Part shown: piece by piece, positions 1 through 9,899 of the stretch | Numbering within the stretch: position 1 is the stretch's first letter | Layout of the letters: each line of letters begins with the position of its first letter | NCBI GenBank assembly: GCA_947576945.1 | Contig: CANPTH010000005.1 | Location: 50,451 to 114,450, forward strand | Origin: an uncultured Lachnospiraceae bacterium | GTDB taxonomy: Bacteria; Bacillota; Clostridia; Lachnospirales; Lachnospiraceae | Reading direction: 5' to 3' | Length of the DNA stretch: 64,000 nt | Made by a program: the position numbers and the translations under genes | Notes under the pieces: generated by a model | What the model was told of the DNA's origin: nothing | Database searches by the model: none | Seen by the model: the letters and a program-made list of their open reading frames with translations, nothing else

Positions 1-1
1 G

Positions 2-3000
2 GTCTTTCTGCCGGAGAATAAAGGAATCACGGCGATCGGCGCGGCATTTCAGGGCAACGACGATATCACCTACGTCAAACTGCCGGCGGGCGTAACTTCT
101 ATTCAGGACAATGCCTTTAACAATTGTTACCGGCTGCAGGGTATCTATCTTCCGGCAGACGTCCAGAGGATCGGGGACAGCGCATTCTATCGCTGTACCG
201 GCCTTCTGAAGGTGGCAGTTCCGAAGAAGCTGGCTTCCATCGGGAATAAGGCTTTCTATGGAAACGACCGGTTATTTATGATCTATGCGCAGGATGCCAT
301 ACACAGTGAACTTGTGTCCGTCGGGGAGCAGGCATTCTATCAGTGCCGGGCGTTGGAACATTTCTACTCGGACAGAGGATTTGTCGTGCCGGGGAATCTT
401 GAGTCTATCGGCGCCTTTGCGTTCTATGAATGTAAGGCCATTAAGGAGTTGAATTTTAACGAGACGGTCAGGACGATCGGGGAAAGCGCGTTTCAGGAAT
501 GTAACGCCCTGCAGGAACTTATCCTGTCCAGCAAACTGGAGGTTATCTCGAAGAATGCATTTGCAGGATGTAACGAACTGATCAGGGTACAGTTTAAGAC
601 CGGCAACAATACCATCGGAGAATCGGCCTTCAAGGGATGTGTCAAATTAAGCGCGCTGTCCATTCCGGGTACGGTCAGAACGATCGCAAATTATGCATTT
701 GCGGATTGCAGCAGACTGATCACAGTAGAAGTGCAGAATTTTGATGTGGCTTACGGAGACAGCGTCTTTCCGAATACAGACACACTGACGCTGCGCGGAC
801 TGAAGGGATCTACGACGGAAGAATATACGTTTGGCAAAAAGATCAGGTTCGTAGCATACGATGAAGATACCGGCAAGAACTACTATAAGTATACGATAAC
901 ATACGCCGGAACCGGAAAGGGAACGCTGGAAGTTAAGGACAAGGACGGAAATGACGCCGGTACGGTGAACGATAAGAAAGGGTTCGCACGGGGGGATAAA
1001 TTATACGTATATGTGAAAGCGGACGCAGGAAGCCGGCTTGTTGCCGGCAGTATGCGGTGCAACGGGGAACCGCTGCTGGAGGAAAAGGGCGCGGAAGGGC
1101 AACCGTCCAGACTCTATTTTGAGATGCCCATCGGCGGCGCGTATCTTACGGTGGAATTTGAAAATACGGCAGGCAATGACCGCATAGACGGATTGGACGG
1201 GGACGTCAAAGTGGAAATATCCAACGGGGATGTGGTGACGAACACCCGCGGGGAAGTGACACGCGTGAATCTGAAAGCAGGCCAGTATACCAGGATGTTC
1301 CTGACGGATGCGAAAGCGGATCATAAGGCGATTCCCAGTTCCAAGATCACATTCAGTACGTCAAAGAAATCCGTGGCAACCGTGGCAAAGGACGGTACGA
1401 TCCATGCGATCTCGGCCGGGCAGACAGATATCACCGCGAAGGTGACGGGAACGGATGGGAGTAATATTACGAGAGTCGTCAGAGTGGCAGTGAGCGCATC
1501 CGGGGCGGTGCAGATCAAGCTTGATGCCAGCGAGTATGATGCAAGGTTTGTCGATTTTGAGACAAGTCCGCAGGGAAATGTACAGACCGCTGTCGTAGAT
1601 AAGGACAGGATGCCTGGCACGGGACTGCAGATCCGGCTGACAGCCACCGTATATGATGCGGGGGAGGACAGCATAGCGATGAACCTGAAGTGGACAAGCA
1701 GTGACGCCAAAGTCGCGAAGCTGTCCAGATCTTCCTCCACCGTGGATGATCCCAGCAGCATCGTGACGATCCCGGCAGGTACGAACGGGGAAGCGACCAT
1801 CCGGGTGACTGCCACCAATGCGGATAAGAAGACGGTTACCCAGAAATTTATCATCAGGGTAACTGATAAGACGCCCAGGCTTGTATCAGGAAGCCTGACG
1901 GTCAATCCGAATCGGACGGATGGGGCTGTCTTACAGATCTTAAGTTCATACGGCAGACAGATCGACAAAGACAGTGTGAAGCTGCTGATCAAGGATAGCG
2001 GAGGGGATAAGGTAGCATGCAGAGACTTCGATCTTGCCTATCTTCCACTGGAGAGTGACAGCACGGTATCTTCTTTCCGGGTCACAACGTCAGATCCGGA
2101 GGCGGAGAATAAGACATATTCCGTATATGTCGACATTAACGGGGGTACTTACGAGCTGCCGCTGAAGATCGCGGTGAAGGCTTCAAAGCCGAAGCCGAAG
2201 ATCGTCTTTGAGAAGAAGCAGCCGAAACTGAATTATTTCTACGCCAACGATGAGACGGAAGTGATCGTGAATGTCACCAATATTGGGAAAGAGAAAGTTG
2301 CGGATTATGAGCTGCGTCCGCTTTCCGATACGGAAGACAATAAGAAGTTCACGGAGAACTTTGAAGTTGAGTATGTGGACGAGGATACCTGTGTGATCCG
2401 GCAGAAGAGTGAGGAACTGCTGCGTGCGAATAAGGGAACGGGCAAACCGGTAGTGACCGGGTATCTGCGCCTGAGTTATGAGGGGTACGTGGGGGATATT
2501 TATACGGACTGCAAGATCACGATTCCCGCGCAGCGGACGGCGCCTTCTTATAAATTGAACAGGTCGTCGGACACGTTCAAGAAGGGATGCGGAGAACAGG
2601 AAATCGAACTGCAGCTTGTAGATAAGAAGAACAAGCCGGTAGACTTGTCTGACGGCGGCTATGTGTTATCGATTATCAATGATGGAAACAGCAATTATAT
2701 ACCGGTAGAGAACAGTGGATCGATTGAGCTGGACGATGCCGGACGATTTACCCTGATGCTGAAAAATAATGCGAAGAACGGTAAGGTGAAATTAAGGCTT
2801 ACGAATAGTTCGCTGTGGGCACAGCGCGAGAAATTTGACTTTACCTATTCGGTGAAGACGGTGGACTCCGTACCGAAGATCAGCCTGGCTGACAGACCGG
2901 GGTCCACAACGGCTCTGAAGTCTTCCACAGTCACACTGAACCCTAATTACCCGGAGCAGACAGCGGAGTTTGGCCTGAAATCAAATCAAAAGGGTACAGA

Positions 3001-4360
3001 GATTGCGGAGGAGCAGAATTTTACGGAGAAACCATCCAGAAGCCTTGCGGCTTATTATCAGTATCTGGACGTACAATATGTAAATGGTGTGGGTTCGGTT
3101 ACCGTTTTGGATTCCGAGCAGATTAAAGACGGCACGTATACTTATGTCTGTGACAAAGCGGTCTATTTACTGCAGGGAGACGAGAGGACTGCGAATAAGG
3201 TCACGCTGAAAGTTAAGGTTAAGAAAGGGAATCCTACGGTCACGGTAAAAGGAAGCCTTAAACTGAACAATACAGCGTTTGACGATGATGGAAATTACGC
3301 AGAAAAAAGTGAGCTTACCCTTGCTGCCAAAAATCTACCTGACGGATATGAGTTTGATATTGAGGAAACCATAGCCACCATCACCTGTAAAACAAAAGGA
3401 AAGACAGGGTATGAAGATCATTTTGACTGGGAACTGATTGACAGGCAGGAGGGAGAGGATGGGAAGGTAACAGATGGTAAGCTTGTTGCTGTCATGAACC
3501 GGCATAGTGAGAAAGGGACTTATAAGTTCAGCATCAAACCGGCGTACAGCGGAAACGGCACAGTGCTGTATGCGCAGAAGGCTGTTAACTTTACTTTGAA
3601 GATTCATAACGGCGCTATCTCAGTCTCATTGTCGCCGAAAGGAAAGATCAACCTGCTTGACAGATCAGGGCAGTTTACGTCATCGAACAGTATTGTGTAT
3701 ACACCCACACTTAAGAATGTAAAAGATAAAGTGGTGGACGCTAAGGTGTATGATTATGATGAGAACGCTTTTCCCGACTATGACGCGCCTGAGAGCGATC
3801 TGTTCGAGGCGCAGGTAACAGACGGAAAGGTATATGTGAGACCTAAAGAAGAGGCGTTGCTCAAAAATAACGAGACCTATAAGATCTATATCTGGACAGA
3901 ACTGGAAAACTATAAATTCCCTGAGGAAGAAGGCGGAGGCGGAGGCGGTTATCTGAGTAAGCTGTTATCTATCAAGACCGCACAGATTCTGCCCAAAGTT
4001 ACAACAGACAGAAGCAGTGTGAACCTGTATCTGTCCAACAAGAATTATGTGGCGACCTTTATTGTCAACAGAAGCGAGATGAAGACCATCGGTAACGTGG
4101 AGTCTATCGCCTTTGGAGAGAAGGACACCAATGCGCAGGAATCCTTCGTGACCACAGAGGATGAAGTGACAGGTAAGAATACTGTGATTGAATCGGAGCA
4201 GTTAGAGGACGGTTCGCTGTTGGTGAAATTGAAGCTGCGGGATACCGTGTTCTACGGATGCGATACGACCAATAAGCTTACGATGTATGTGAGGTTTGAG
4301 GGTCAGGGCACGAATACGCCGGGTACTGCGGTCACCATGAATGTCAAGATCAATCGGTAG
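2..4360 (+). CDS. BspA-type leucine-rich-repeat surface protein with Ig-like domains (5' partial)
   Basis: The reading frame is open from base 2, so the gene starts outside the window; 1452 residues are visible. The first ~270 residues are LRR_5 (BspA/Treponema pallidum type) repeats with the recurring pattern I-x-x-x-A-F-x-x-C-x-x-L about every 23 residues. Next come a short beta domain and two Ig-like stretches resembling Big_2: a conserved S-A-G-Q-T-D-I-T-A type core near residues 480-495, and a second near 560-620. The rest is a long series of beta-rich segments with no family I recognise. A run of six glycines occurs near base 3936. The C-terminus ends without an LPXTG motif or a hydrophobic tail, so how it is anchored is unclear. 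Such proteins are usually secreted and bind host or matrix molecules; that role is inferred. A hairpin terminator follows. Confidence 0.85.
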   Translation, partial: VFLPENKGITAIGAAFQGNDDITYVKLPAGVTSIQDNAFNNCYRLQGIYLPADVQRIGDSAFYRCTGLLKVAVPKKLASIGNKAFYGNDRLFMIYAQDAIHSELVSVGEQAFYQCRALEHFYSDRGFVVPGNLESIGAFAFYECKAIKELNFNETVRTIGESAFQECNALQELILSSKLEVISKNAFAGCNELIRVQFKTGNNTIGESAFKGCVKLSALSIPGTVRTIANYAFADCSRLITVEVQNFDVAYGDSVFPNTDTLTLRGLKGSTTEEYTFGKKIRFVAYDEDTGKNYYKYTITYAGTGKGTLEVKDKDGNDAGTVNDKKGFARGDKLYVYVKADAGSRLVAGSMRCNGEPLLEEKGAEGQPSRLYFEMPIGGAYLTVEFENTAGNDRIDGLDGDVKVEISNGDVVTNTRGEVTRVNLKAGQYTRMFLTDAKADHKAIPSSKITFSTSKKSVATVAKDGTIHAISAGQTDITAKVTGTDGSNITRVVRVAVSASGAVQIKLDASEYDARFVDFETSPQGNVQTAVVDKDRMPGTGLQIRLTATVYDAGEDSIAMNLKWTSSDAKVAKLSRSSSTVDDPSSIVTIPAGTNGEATIRVTATNADKKTVTQKFIIRVTDKTPRLVSGSLTVNPNRTDGAVLQILSSYGRQIDKDSVKLLIKDSGGDKVACRDFDLAYLPLESDSTVSSFRVTTSDPEAENKTYSVYVDINGGTYELPLKIAVKASKPKPKIVFEKKQPKLNYFYANDETEVIVNVTNIGKEKVADYELRPLSDTEDNKKFTENFEVEYVDEDTCVIRQKSEELLRANKGTGKPVVTGYLRLSYEGYVGDIYTDCKITIPAQRTAPSYKLNRSSDTFKKGCGEQEIELQLVDKKNKPVDLSDGGYVLSIINDGNSNYIPVENSGSIELDDAGRFTLMLKNNAKNGKVKLRLTNSSLWAQREKFDFTYSVKTVDSVPKISLADRPGSTTALKSSTVTLNPNYPEQTAEFGLKSNQKGTEIAEEQNFTEKPSRSLAAYYQYLDVQYVNGVGSVTVLDSEQIKDGTYTYVCDKAVYLLQGDERTANKVTLKVKVKKGNPTVTVKGSLKLNNTAFDDDGNYAEKSELTLAAKNLPDGYEFDIEETIATITCKTKGKTGYEDHFDWELIDRQEGEDGKVTDGKLVAVMNRHSEKGTYKFSIKPAYSGNGTVLYAQKAVNFTLKIHNGAISVSLSPKGKINLLDRSGQFTSSNSIVYTPTLKNVKDKVVDAKVYDYDENAFPDYDAPESDLFEAQVTDGKVYVRPKEEALLKNNETYKIYIWTELENYKFPEEEGGGGGGYLSKLLSIKTAQILPKVTTDRSSVNLYLSNKNYVATFIVNRSEMKTIGNVESIAFGEKDTNAQESFVTTEDEVTGKNTVIESEQLEDGSLLVKLKLRDTVFYGCDTTNKLTMYVRFEGQGTNTPGTAVTMNVKINR

Positions 4361-4427
4361 AACATGTTATGAGATGCCGCCGGACGGAGGAATGACATGG
4401 ATCGTGATACAACATAAGATATAGTAT

Positions 4428-4474
4428 AAGACAGAGGTAATGGTTCCATATAACCGGCCTCTGTCTTTTCCTTT
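4428..4474 (+). terminator. Rho-independent terminator after the surface protein gene
   Basis: A perfect 10-bp stem pairs 4428-4437 with 4458-4467 and is followed by a T-rich tract. It separates the surface protein from the polysaccharide operon promoter just downstream. Confidence 0.8.
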
Positions 4475-4540
4475 TGCGACCGGTCAGGCCGTGAACTGTA
4501 ACTGTCTGAAACATCAGATCTGATTCTGAAAAGCTCAGAA

Positions 4541-4569
4541 TTGAACTTTCGCACAAAATAGTTTATAAT
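4541..4569 (+). promoter_or_regulatory. Sigma-A type promoter for the MBOAT1/polysaccharide operon
   Basis: The -35 box TTGAAC (4541-4546) and a perfect -10 box TATAAT (4564-4569) are separated by 17 bp. The expected transcript begins about 55 bases before the MBOAT gene at 4631. No comparably clear promoter was seen before 15 kb, so this one may drive the genes up to 14803. Confidence 0.75.
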
Positions 4570-4630
4570 GTTTGCGAGTATTAATGGGAGGCTTTGATGA
4601 GGAAATATTTGACTGAGAGGGATAGATACC

Positions 4631-6100
4631 ATGGTATTTAATTCCATCGATTTTCTTGTGTTTTTTCCGATCGTAACGGTGATATTTTTTGTGATACCAA
4701 AGAAAGCAAGAACTTTGTGGCTGTTGACCGCCAGCTATTATTTTTACATGAGCTGGAATCCCGGATATGCTGTTTTGATTGCGCTTTCTACGATCATCAC
4801 CTACGCCAGTGGACTGTTAATAGAAATATTCACAAAAGACCGGGCCAAAAAGCTGGTGATGATCGCTTCGCTGGCAGGTAATCTGGCGATATTGGGTATA
4901 TTTAAATATGCAGACTTTGCTTTACAGACATTGAGCAGTGTTACAAGCCGTCTCGGGCTGGGAACAGTAGACAAAAGACTGGATTTACTTCTTCCGGTGG
5001 GTATATCTTTCTATACATTCCAGGCGTTAAGCTATACGCTTGACGTGTATAGAGGGGCCGTTAAAGCAGAGAAAAGTATTATAAAGTATGCACTGTTTGT
5101 ATCTTTTTTTCCTCAATTAGTAGCTGGACCGATCGAACGGTCAGGAAATCTGCTGGGCCAGGTTCAAAAGATACAGGAAGCGAATTTGTGGAACTTTGAA
5201 CGCGTCCGGGATGGATTGCTGTTGATGTTCTGGGGTTTGTTCCAGAAGTTGGTCATTGCTGACAGGGCGTCTATTCTTGTCAATCAAGTTTATGGGAATT
5301 GTAGGCAATATGGGTTCCTTGAACTGGCAGTGGCTTCCATCCTGTTTGCATTCCAGATCTATTGTGATTTCGGAGGATACACGGATATTGCCAGAGGTGC
5401 GGCGCAGGTAATGGGATTTTCGCTGATGCATAATTTCAGGCAGCCTTACTTTGCCGTCAGCATAAAGGATTTTTGGCGCAGGTGGCATATTTCTCTGACT
5501 TCATGGTTTACGGATTATCTGTATATACCACTTGGCGGAAGCAGGAAGGGAATTGTCAGGCAGTATGTTAACATTATGATCGTCTTTGGCATCAGTGGAC
5601 TCTGGCATGGGGCAAGTTGGCATTTCGTTGCATGGGGACTGTTCCATGCCGGATATCAGATTGTCGGAAACCTGAGAGAGCAGATTTTTCAAAAGACGGG
5701 GAAGACAGCGTCAGACGGAGTGCAGTTATCATTTAGCAGGAGGCTGGGTAAGCAGATCGTGACCTTTGTTATGGTGGACTTTGCGTGGATCTTTTTTGCG
5801 GCGGACAGCCTGCGCCAGGTCTATTATATTTTGCGGCAGATGATGACTACATTCCAGACAGTGGGCATTTATGAGATGGGACTGGATCGAGGAAATTGGT
5901 TTATGCTGTTATTTGGAATCTGTATTCTGACAATAGTCGACCTTGTTCATGAACGGAAGGAAAGCGTATTTCTTTTTATAGATCGGCAGACAGTTTGGTT
6001 TCGATGGAGTTTATATCTGGGTTTGATATGGTGTATTATCTTATTCGGAATTTACGGCGTCGGATATGACAGCAGTCAGTTTATTTATTTCCAATTTTGA
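4631..6100 (+). CDS. MBOAT-family membrane O-acyltransferase (AlgI/DltB-like), copy 1
   Basis: The 489-residue polytopic membrane protein has the full AlgI/DltB-type MBOAT layout. The N-terminus M-V-F-N-S-I-D-F-L-V-F-F-P is typical of the family. The D-F-W-R-R-W-H-I-S motif lies at about residue 280, followed by Y-I-P-L-G-G. The catalytic-histidine block W-H-G-A-S-W has H326, and the second conserved histidine follows at 339. These enzymes move acyl groups, classically acetyl or D-alanyl, across the membrane onto exported glycans or teichoic acids. The next gene, 16 bp downstream, encodes an SGNH-domain protein, matching the AlgI/AlgX, DltB/DltD and PatA/PatB pairings. The acyl donor and the acceptor glycan cannot be read from the sequence. 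Confidence 0.92.
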   Translation: MVFNSIDFLVFFPIVTVIFFVIPKKARTLWLLTASYYFYMSWNPGYAVLIALSTIITYASGLLIEIFTKDRAKKLVMIASLAGNLAILGIFKYADFALQTLSSVTSRLGLGTVDKRLDLLLPVGISFYTFQALSYTLDVYRGAVKAEKSIIKYALFVSFFPQLVAGPIERSGNLLGQVQKIQEANLWNFERVRDGLLLMFWGLFQKLVIADRASILVNQVYGNCRQYGFLELAVASILFAFQIYCDFGGYTDIARGAAQVMGFSLMHNFRQPYFAVSIKDFWRRWHISLTSWFTDYLYIPLGGSRKGIVRQYVNIMIVFGISGLWHGASWHFVAWGLFHAGYQIVGNLREQIFQKTGKTASDGVQLSFSRRLGKQIVTFVMVDFAWIFFAADSLRQVYYILRQMMTTFQTVGIYEMGLDRGNWFMLLFGICILTIVDLVHERKESVFLFIDRQTVWFRWSLYLGLIWCIILFGIYGVGYDSSQFIYFQF

Positions 6101-6116
6101 GAAGTGAGGATCAAAT

Positions 6117-7445
6117 GTGTACATGAATAAGAAAATAAAACTTATGGTGTCCTGCCTGGTGTTTTGTATTTTATTTATAGGAATGGGGAAATTCTTTCGC
6201 TATCTATTGACAGATGATACATCTTCTTATACAAGAGTCACTTTTCACGAAATGTATGAACAGGATGATATAGATATATTATTTGTGGGTTCATCGCTTT
6301 GTTACAGAAGCTTTATTCCAGGGATATTTGATGAGAAATTGGGATTAAACACGTTTAACGCTGGCACATCCAGCCAGCAATTAGACGGTTCTTATATGGT
6401 GATCAAGGAGGCGGCAAGATATCATGATATTAAGCATGTTTATCTGGAAATCTATGAAAATATCGCGCGTGGTACCCCATATAAATCCCGGACGGAACTG
6501 ACCCAGACATATATTATATCAGATTATCTGAGGCCTTCTCTGGATAAGTATCTGTATATGCTTAATGCGTCGGGAAGTAATCACTATTCCAATAGTTTTA
6601 TTGTGGCAAGACGAAACTGGTCCAAATTTTTTGATGCAGATCATGTGAAAAATGTAATCGCCAGAAAGAGTACAGACGCGTATAAAAATTATGAATATAA
6701 ATACATAATCAGGGATTCAGAATGGTATGCCGGCAAAGGTTATGTTGCAAATAGCAAAGTGATAAAGGACTGGGATTATTTCTATGATTACGGTTGGGAA
6801 GATGTGCCGCTAGACGAAATTTCAGAAGATTGGATGCGTTCTCTGGAAGATATCATCGCATTTTGTGGGAAACGGGATATACCGCTGACATTGGTGGCTG
6901 CGCCGATGTCTAATTGCCGGCTTGCAGGAGCGGGGGATTATGACGAATATATAGAATTGGTTCAAGACCTGATCGCAGGAACAGATGTTGATTACTACGA
7001 CTTTAATCTGTGTAAAGAGGAGTTTTTTCCAAACACGTCGTCGTTGTTTATGGACGACCATCATTTGAACTGCCATGGGGCGGAAAGATTCAGTAATCTG
7101 TTTGCGGACTTTCTTAATGGAGAAATTCCGGAAAATGAATTATTCCATGCTTCTTATGAGGAGAAACTGACGTGCATGGAACCGACGGTATTCGGGATCA
7201 AGTACCGTGATTGGGAAGACGATAATGGTGGACAAGTCAGAGACTGCAAGATCATTTCGACAAAAAACAGGGGGCTTGAGTATGAAATTATTTTGTCTCC
7301 GTCAGAGGGAGAACCATATAAGATTCAGGATTTTTCCGACAATGATATTTTTACCGTGCAGCCGAATGAACATGGGGTGATCACGGTCAGTTATCGTCTG
7401 AGTGATCGTCCGGATATTACAAGAGTATGTAATGTGTCTTATTGA
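6117..7445 (+). CDS. Membrane-anchored SGNH-domain protein, partner of MBOAT copy 1 (AlgX/DltD-like)
   Basis: An N-terminal hydrophobic anchor (about residues 5-25) precedes an extracytoplasmic SGNH-like domain. Block I is G-S-S-L with the predicted nucleophile Ser60, and the last block is D-D-H-H-L-N at about residues 313-318, supplying the Asp-His pair. A beta-rich tail of roughly 90 residues follows. The protein probably completes acyl transfer to the glycan outside the membrane together with the upstream MBOAT. The start is GTG 6117, placed 7 bases after a GTGAGG-type ribosome binding site; ATG 6123 is the alternative. The stop codon lies within a short hairpin (7444-7472) that lacks a T-tract. 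Naming it SGNH is secure; assigning the partner rests on adjacency. Confidence 0.8.
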   Translation: MYMNKKIKLMVSCLVFCILFIGMGKFFRYLLTDDTSSYTRVTFHEMYEQDDIDILFVGSSLCYRSFIPGIFDEKLGLNTFNAGTSSQQLDGSYMVIKEAARYHDIKHVYLEIYENIARGTPYKSRTELTQTYIISDYLRPSLDKYLYMLNASGSNHYSNSFIVARRNWSKFFDADHVKNVIARKSTDAYKNYEYKYIIRDSEWYAGKGYVANSKVIKDWDYFYDYGWEDVPLDEISEDWMRSLEDIIAFCGKRDIPLTLVAAPMSNCRLAGAGDYDEYIELVQDLIAGTDVDYYDFNLCKEEFFPNTSSLFMDDHHLNCHGAERFSNLFADFLNGEIPENELFHASYEEKLTCMEPTVFGIKYRDWEDDNGGQVRDCKIISTKNRGLEYEIILSPSEGEPYKIQDFSDNDIFTVQPNEHGVITVSYRLSDRPDITRVCNVSY

Positions 7446-7545
7446 TATATGAATGTACGGCGTGCATATATCCTGAATACTCACTTCTGGTCATGGTAGT
7501 ATGACAGATCATCCTTTTGGGAAGGAAATGAAATGGTGAAAAATA

Positions 7546-8727
7546 ATGAATATTTTATTGGTAGCGCATGAGCGAAATTTAGGCGGGGCATCAAAATCCT
7601 TGGTCACGTTAGCAACAGAATTACGAAACAGAGGGCATAAAATAATCGTGGTGCTTCCATTCAGGTCGGGGCAGGTATATCAGAAACTGACACGATTACA
7701 GATTTCGGTATATGTAGTGTTTTTTGGATGGTGGATGATGCCGTCTTACTGGAATTGGGCTTTGAAGCTGGCTTTTCGAGTATTATACGCTACAGAAACG
7801 ATTCCTGCACTGAGAATTGCGAAGATTGCGGAGAAAGAACAGATTCAGATCATTCATTCTAATTCCAGTGCGATTGATGTCGGTGCGCTCGCGGCCAGGA
7901 AGGCCGGTCTTCCGCATGTATGGCATTTCAGAGAATTTGGAGATGCCGATTTTCAGTTAGAGTATCTGAAAGGCAGGGTAAAAAGCTGTCAGTTTGTTAG
8001 GAATACGAACGGGAAGGTTGTTTTTATCTCCAAAAATCTGCGAAATTATTACAACGCAGAAATAGCGGATGAACATTGCAGAGTCATTTATAATGGTATT
8101 CCTGAGGAATTTTTATATCAGAAAAGATATGCCAGCTCTAGGAGCAGAGTCATTTTTCTTATTGCGGGAAATCTTCACCGAAATAAACGACAGGATCTTG
8201 CGCTGCGGGCAGCAGAAATATTAAAAAAGAAAAATTATGATAATTTTGAATTGTGGATCGCGGGCGGTGCATCCGCTATGCGTGATTCTCAAAAATATGA
8301 GAAAGAACTTCGGGAGTTCGCCGATCATAATCTGAAGGAAGGCTGCAGATTTCTGGGATTCGTCTCTGACATGAGTAAGCTGCGGCGGGAAACGGATATT
8401 GAGTTGGTCTGTTCTAACAGAGAAGCTTTTGGGCGTGTTACCGTGGAGGCTATGATGGCGGGAAATCCTGTGATCGGGACAGATACGGGTGCCAATCCTG
8501 AACTGATAGAGGATCAGAAAGCCGGCAGATTATTTCATAATGGGGACGCAGAGGATCTGGCCGATAAAATGCGGTGGTTTTTGGATGATCCGGAATATAT
8601 CGAGATATGCGGAAGAGAGGCGTATTCTTTTGCGAGAAAGAAGTTTTTGTCAGGGACAAATACAGAGAATATAGAGAAATTGTATCGGGAAGTATATTCC
8701 GGTAACACAGAAGAAAGAGGATCATGA
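7546..8727 (+). CDS. Glycosyltransferase family 4
   Basis: The 393-residue GT-B enzyme begins with the nucleotide-sugar Rossmann motif M-N-I-L-L-V-A-H-E-R-N-L-G-G-A-S. A donor-binding region follows in the second half: an N-R-E-A-F-G-R-V-T-V-E-A-M block near residue 290, then G-N-P-V-I-G-T-D-T-G, which is the E-x7-E region of GT4. It is predicted to be cytoplasmic and to retain stereochemistry while adding one sugar to a lipid-linked oligosaccharide. It sits between the MBOAT/SGNH pair and a GT2, in the same direction. The sugar transferred is not predictable. Confidence 0.88.
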   Translation: MNILLVAHERNLGGASKSLVTLATELRNRGHKIIVVLPFRSGQVYQKLTRLQISVYVVFFGWWMMPSYWNWALKLAFRVLYATETIPALRIAKIAEKEQIQIIHSNSSAIDVGALAARKAGLPHVWHFREFGDADFQLEYLKGRVKSCQFVRNTNGKVVFISKNLRNYYNAEIADEHCRVIYNGIPEEFLYQKRYASSRSRVIFLIAGNLHRNKRQDLALRAAEILKKKNYDNFELWIAGGASAMRDSQKYEKELREFADHNLKEGCRFLGFVSDMSKLRRETDIELVCSNREAFGRVTVEAMMAGNPVIGTDTGANPELIEDQKAGRLFHNGDAEDLADKMRWFLDDPEYIEICGREAYSFARKKFLSGTNTENIEKLYREVYSGNTEERGS

Positions 8728-8878
8728 AAATCCGGAGACAGAAAGAGATTGTTGTAAAATGGATACTTTTGTTGTAGACTTGTATCAGTATAAATTGGAG
8801 ATAGTACTTTCAGGAAGTGGATTTTACAGAAATATTTTTATATAGAAGAGCAGAGCCTGTTTGTCGGAAATGGTATAA

Positions 8879-9862
8879 ATGGTGAAGAGAATGAAGAACA
8901 GAGTAGCCGCGGTCGTGGTAACGTACAATCGTAAGGATTTGGTATTGGAATGTATCGAGGCGATCTTAAAGCAGTCGTACAGTGTCGAAAAGATCATTTT
9001 GATCGATAATTGCAGTACGGACGGGACAGAGGACGCACTTAAACGGAAAGGGTATTTGGAGAATGCCCTGATCTCCTATACCAGAATGGACTCCAATATC
9101 GGTGGGGCCGGCGGCTTTTATGAGGGAATGGCGAGAGCCGCACAAGAGCCGTATGACTGGCTGTGGATAATGGATGATGATACGATACCGGTTCGGAATT
9201 GTCTTGAAGAACTCATCAAGGCGAATGACATCGTTGAAAATTCCAGGCCGATCGAGGGCCTTAAGTCTGCCGGCCGGCCTTCCTTTTTTGCGAGCGCAGT
9301 ATATGGAGCCTGTGGAGAGTTTATGAATCTTCCGGTGGTGAACAGGAAGAAAGCGCCCAATGGTTATGCATATTGGTACAATCTTCTGGATCAGGGCCTT
9401 ATCAATATCGAGATGGCAACCTTCGTATCTTTATTGATCAGGAAAGCAGCCATTGAAAAATGCGGATTGCCATATAAGGACTTTTTTTTATGGGGAGATG
9501 ATTCAGAATATACGACCAGGCTCACAAAGTATTATGGAGACGCCTATCTGGTCGGCAGAAGTGTTGCCATCCATAAAAGAGCGGCAGCAAGTCCGATTGC
9601 AATAAAAACGGAGATGAATCCACAGCGTATTGACATGATGCATTATAAATACCGCAATGCCGTTATAAAGCACAGGTATTATGCATCGGGTTTTTATGTA
9701 CTCTTCTATATATTGCAGTCTATGACAGAGTGTGTCCAGTGCATTGGAAAGAAGTTTGGCGGTAAAAAATTAAAAGCGGTCATAAAAGGAAATTGGGAAG
9801 GCATCACCCAATACGGAAAATTCAAACGTTATATTGACGACCAACTCAGGAAAGACAGTTAG
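8879..9862 (+). CDS. Glycosyltransferase family 2, galactofuranosyl/rhamnosyltransferase-like
   Basis: The 327-residue GT-A enzyme has V-V-V-T-Y-N-R-K at residues ~10-17, then I-D-N-C-S-T-D-G-T. The N-I-G-G-A-G-G-F block, the W-I-M-D-D-D-T metal-binding motif near residue 100 and the later W-G-D-D-S-E-Y motif are the set seen in GlfT2-like and rhamnosyltransferase-like GT2 enzymes. Family members add galactofuranose or rhamnose; the sugar here is unproven. ATG 8879 is taken as start; ATG 8891 (M-K-N-R-V-A) is equally possible because neither has a strong ribosome binding site. The 151 bases upstream hold no other gene that I can see. Confidence 0.85.
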   Translation: MVKRMKNRVAAVVVTYNRKDLVLECIEAILKQSYSVEKIILIDNCSTDGTEDALKRKGYLENALISYTRMDSNIGGAGGFYEGMARAAQEPYDWLWIMDDDTIPVRNCLEELIKANDIVENSRPIEGLKSAGRPSFFASAVYGACGEFMNLPVVNRKKAPNGYAYWYNLLDQGLINIEMATFVSLLIRKAAIEKCGLPYKDFFLWGDDSEYTTRLTKYYGDAYLVGRSVAIHKRAAASPIAIKTEMNPQRIDMMHYKYRNAVIKHRYYASGFYVLFYILQSMTECVQCIGKKFGGKKLKAVIKGNWEGITQYGKFKRYIDDQLRKDS

Positions 9863-9899
9863 AACTCTTTGTATTTGGCGGACATGATAGGAGAAATAA

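Noticed and set aside
1321..1992. A 223-residue minus-strand frame
   Set aside because: Antisense to the continuous 1452-residue surface protein frame.
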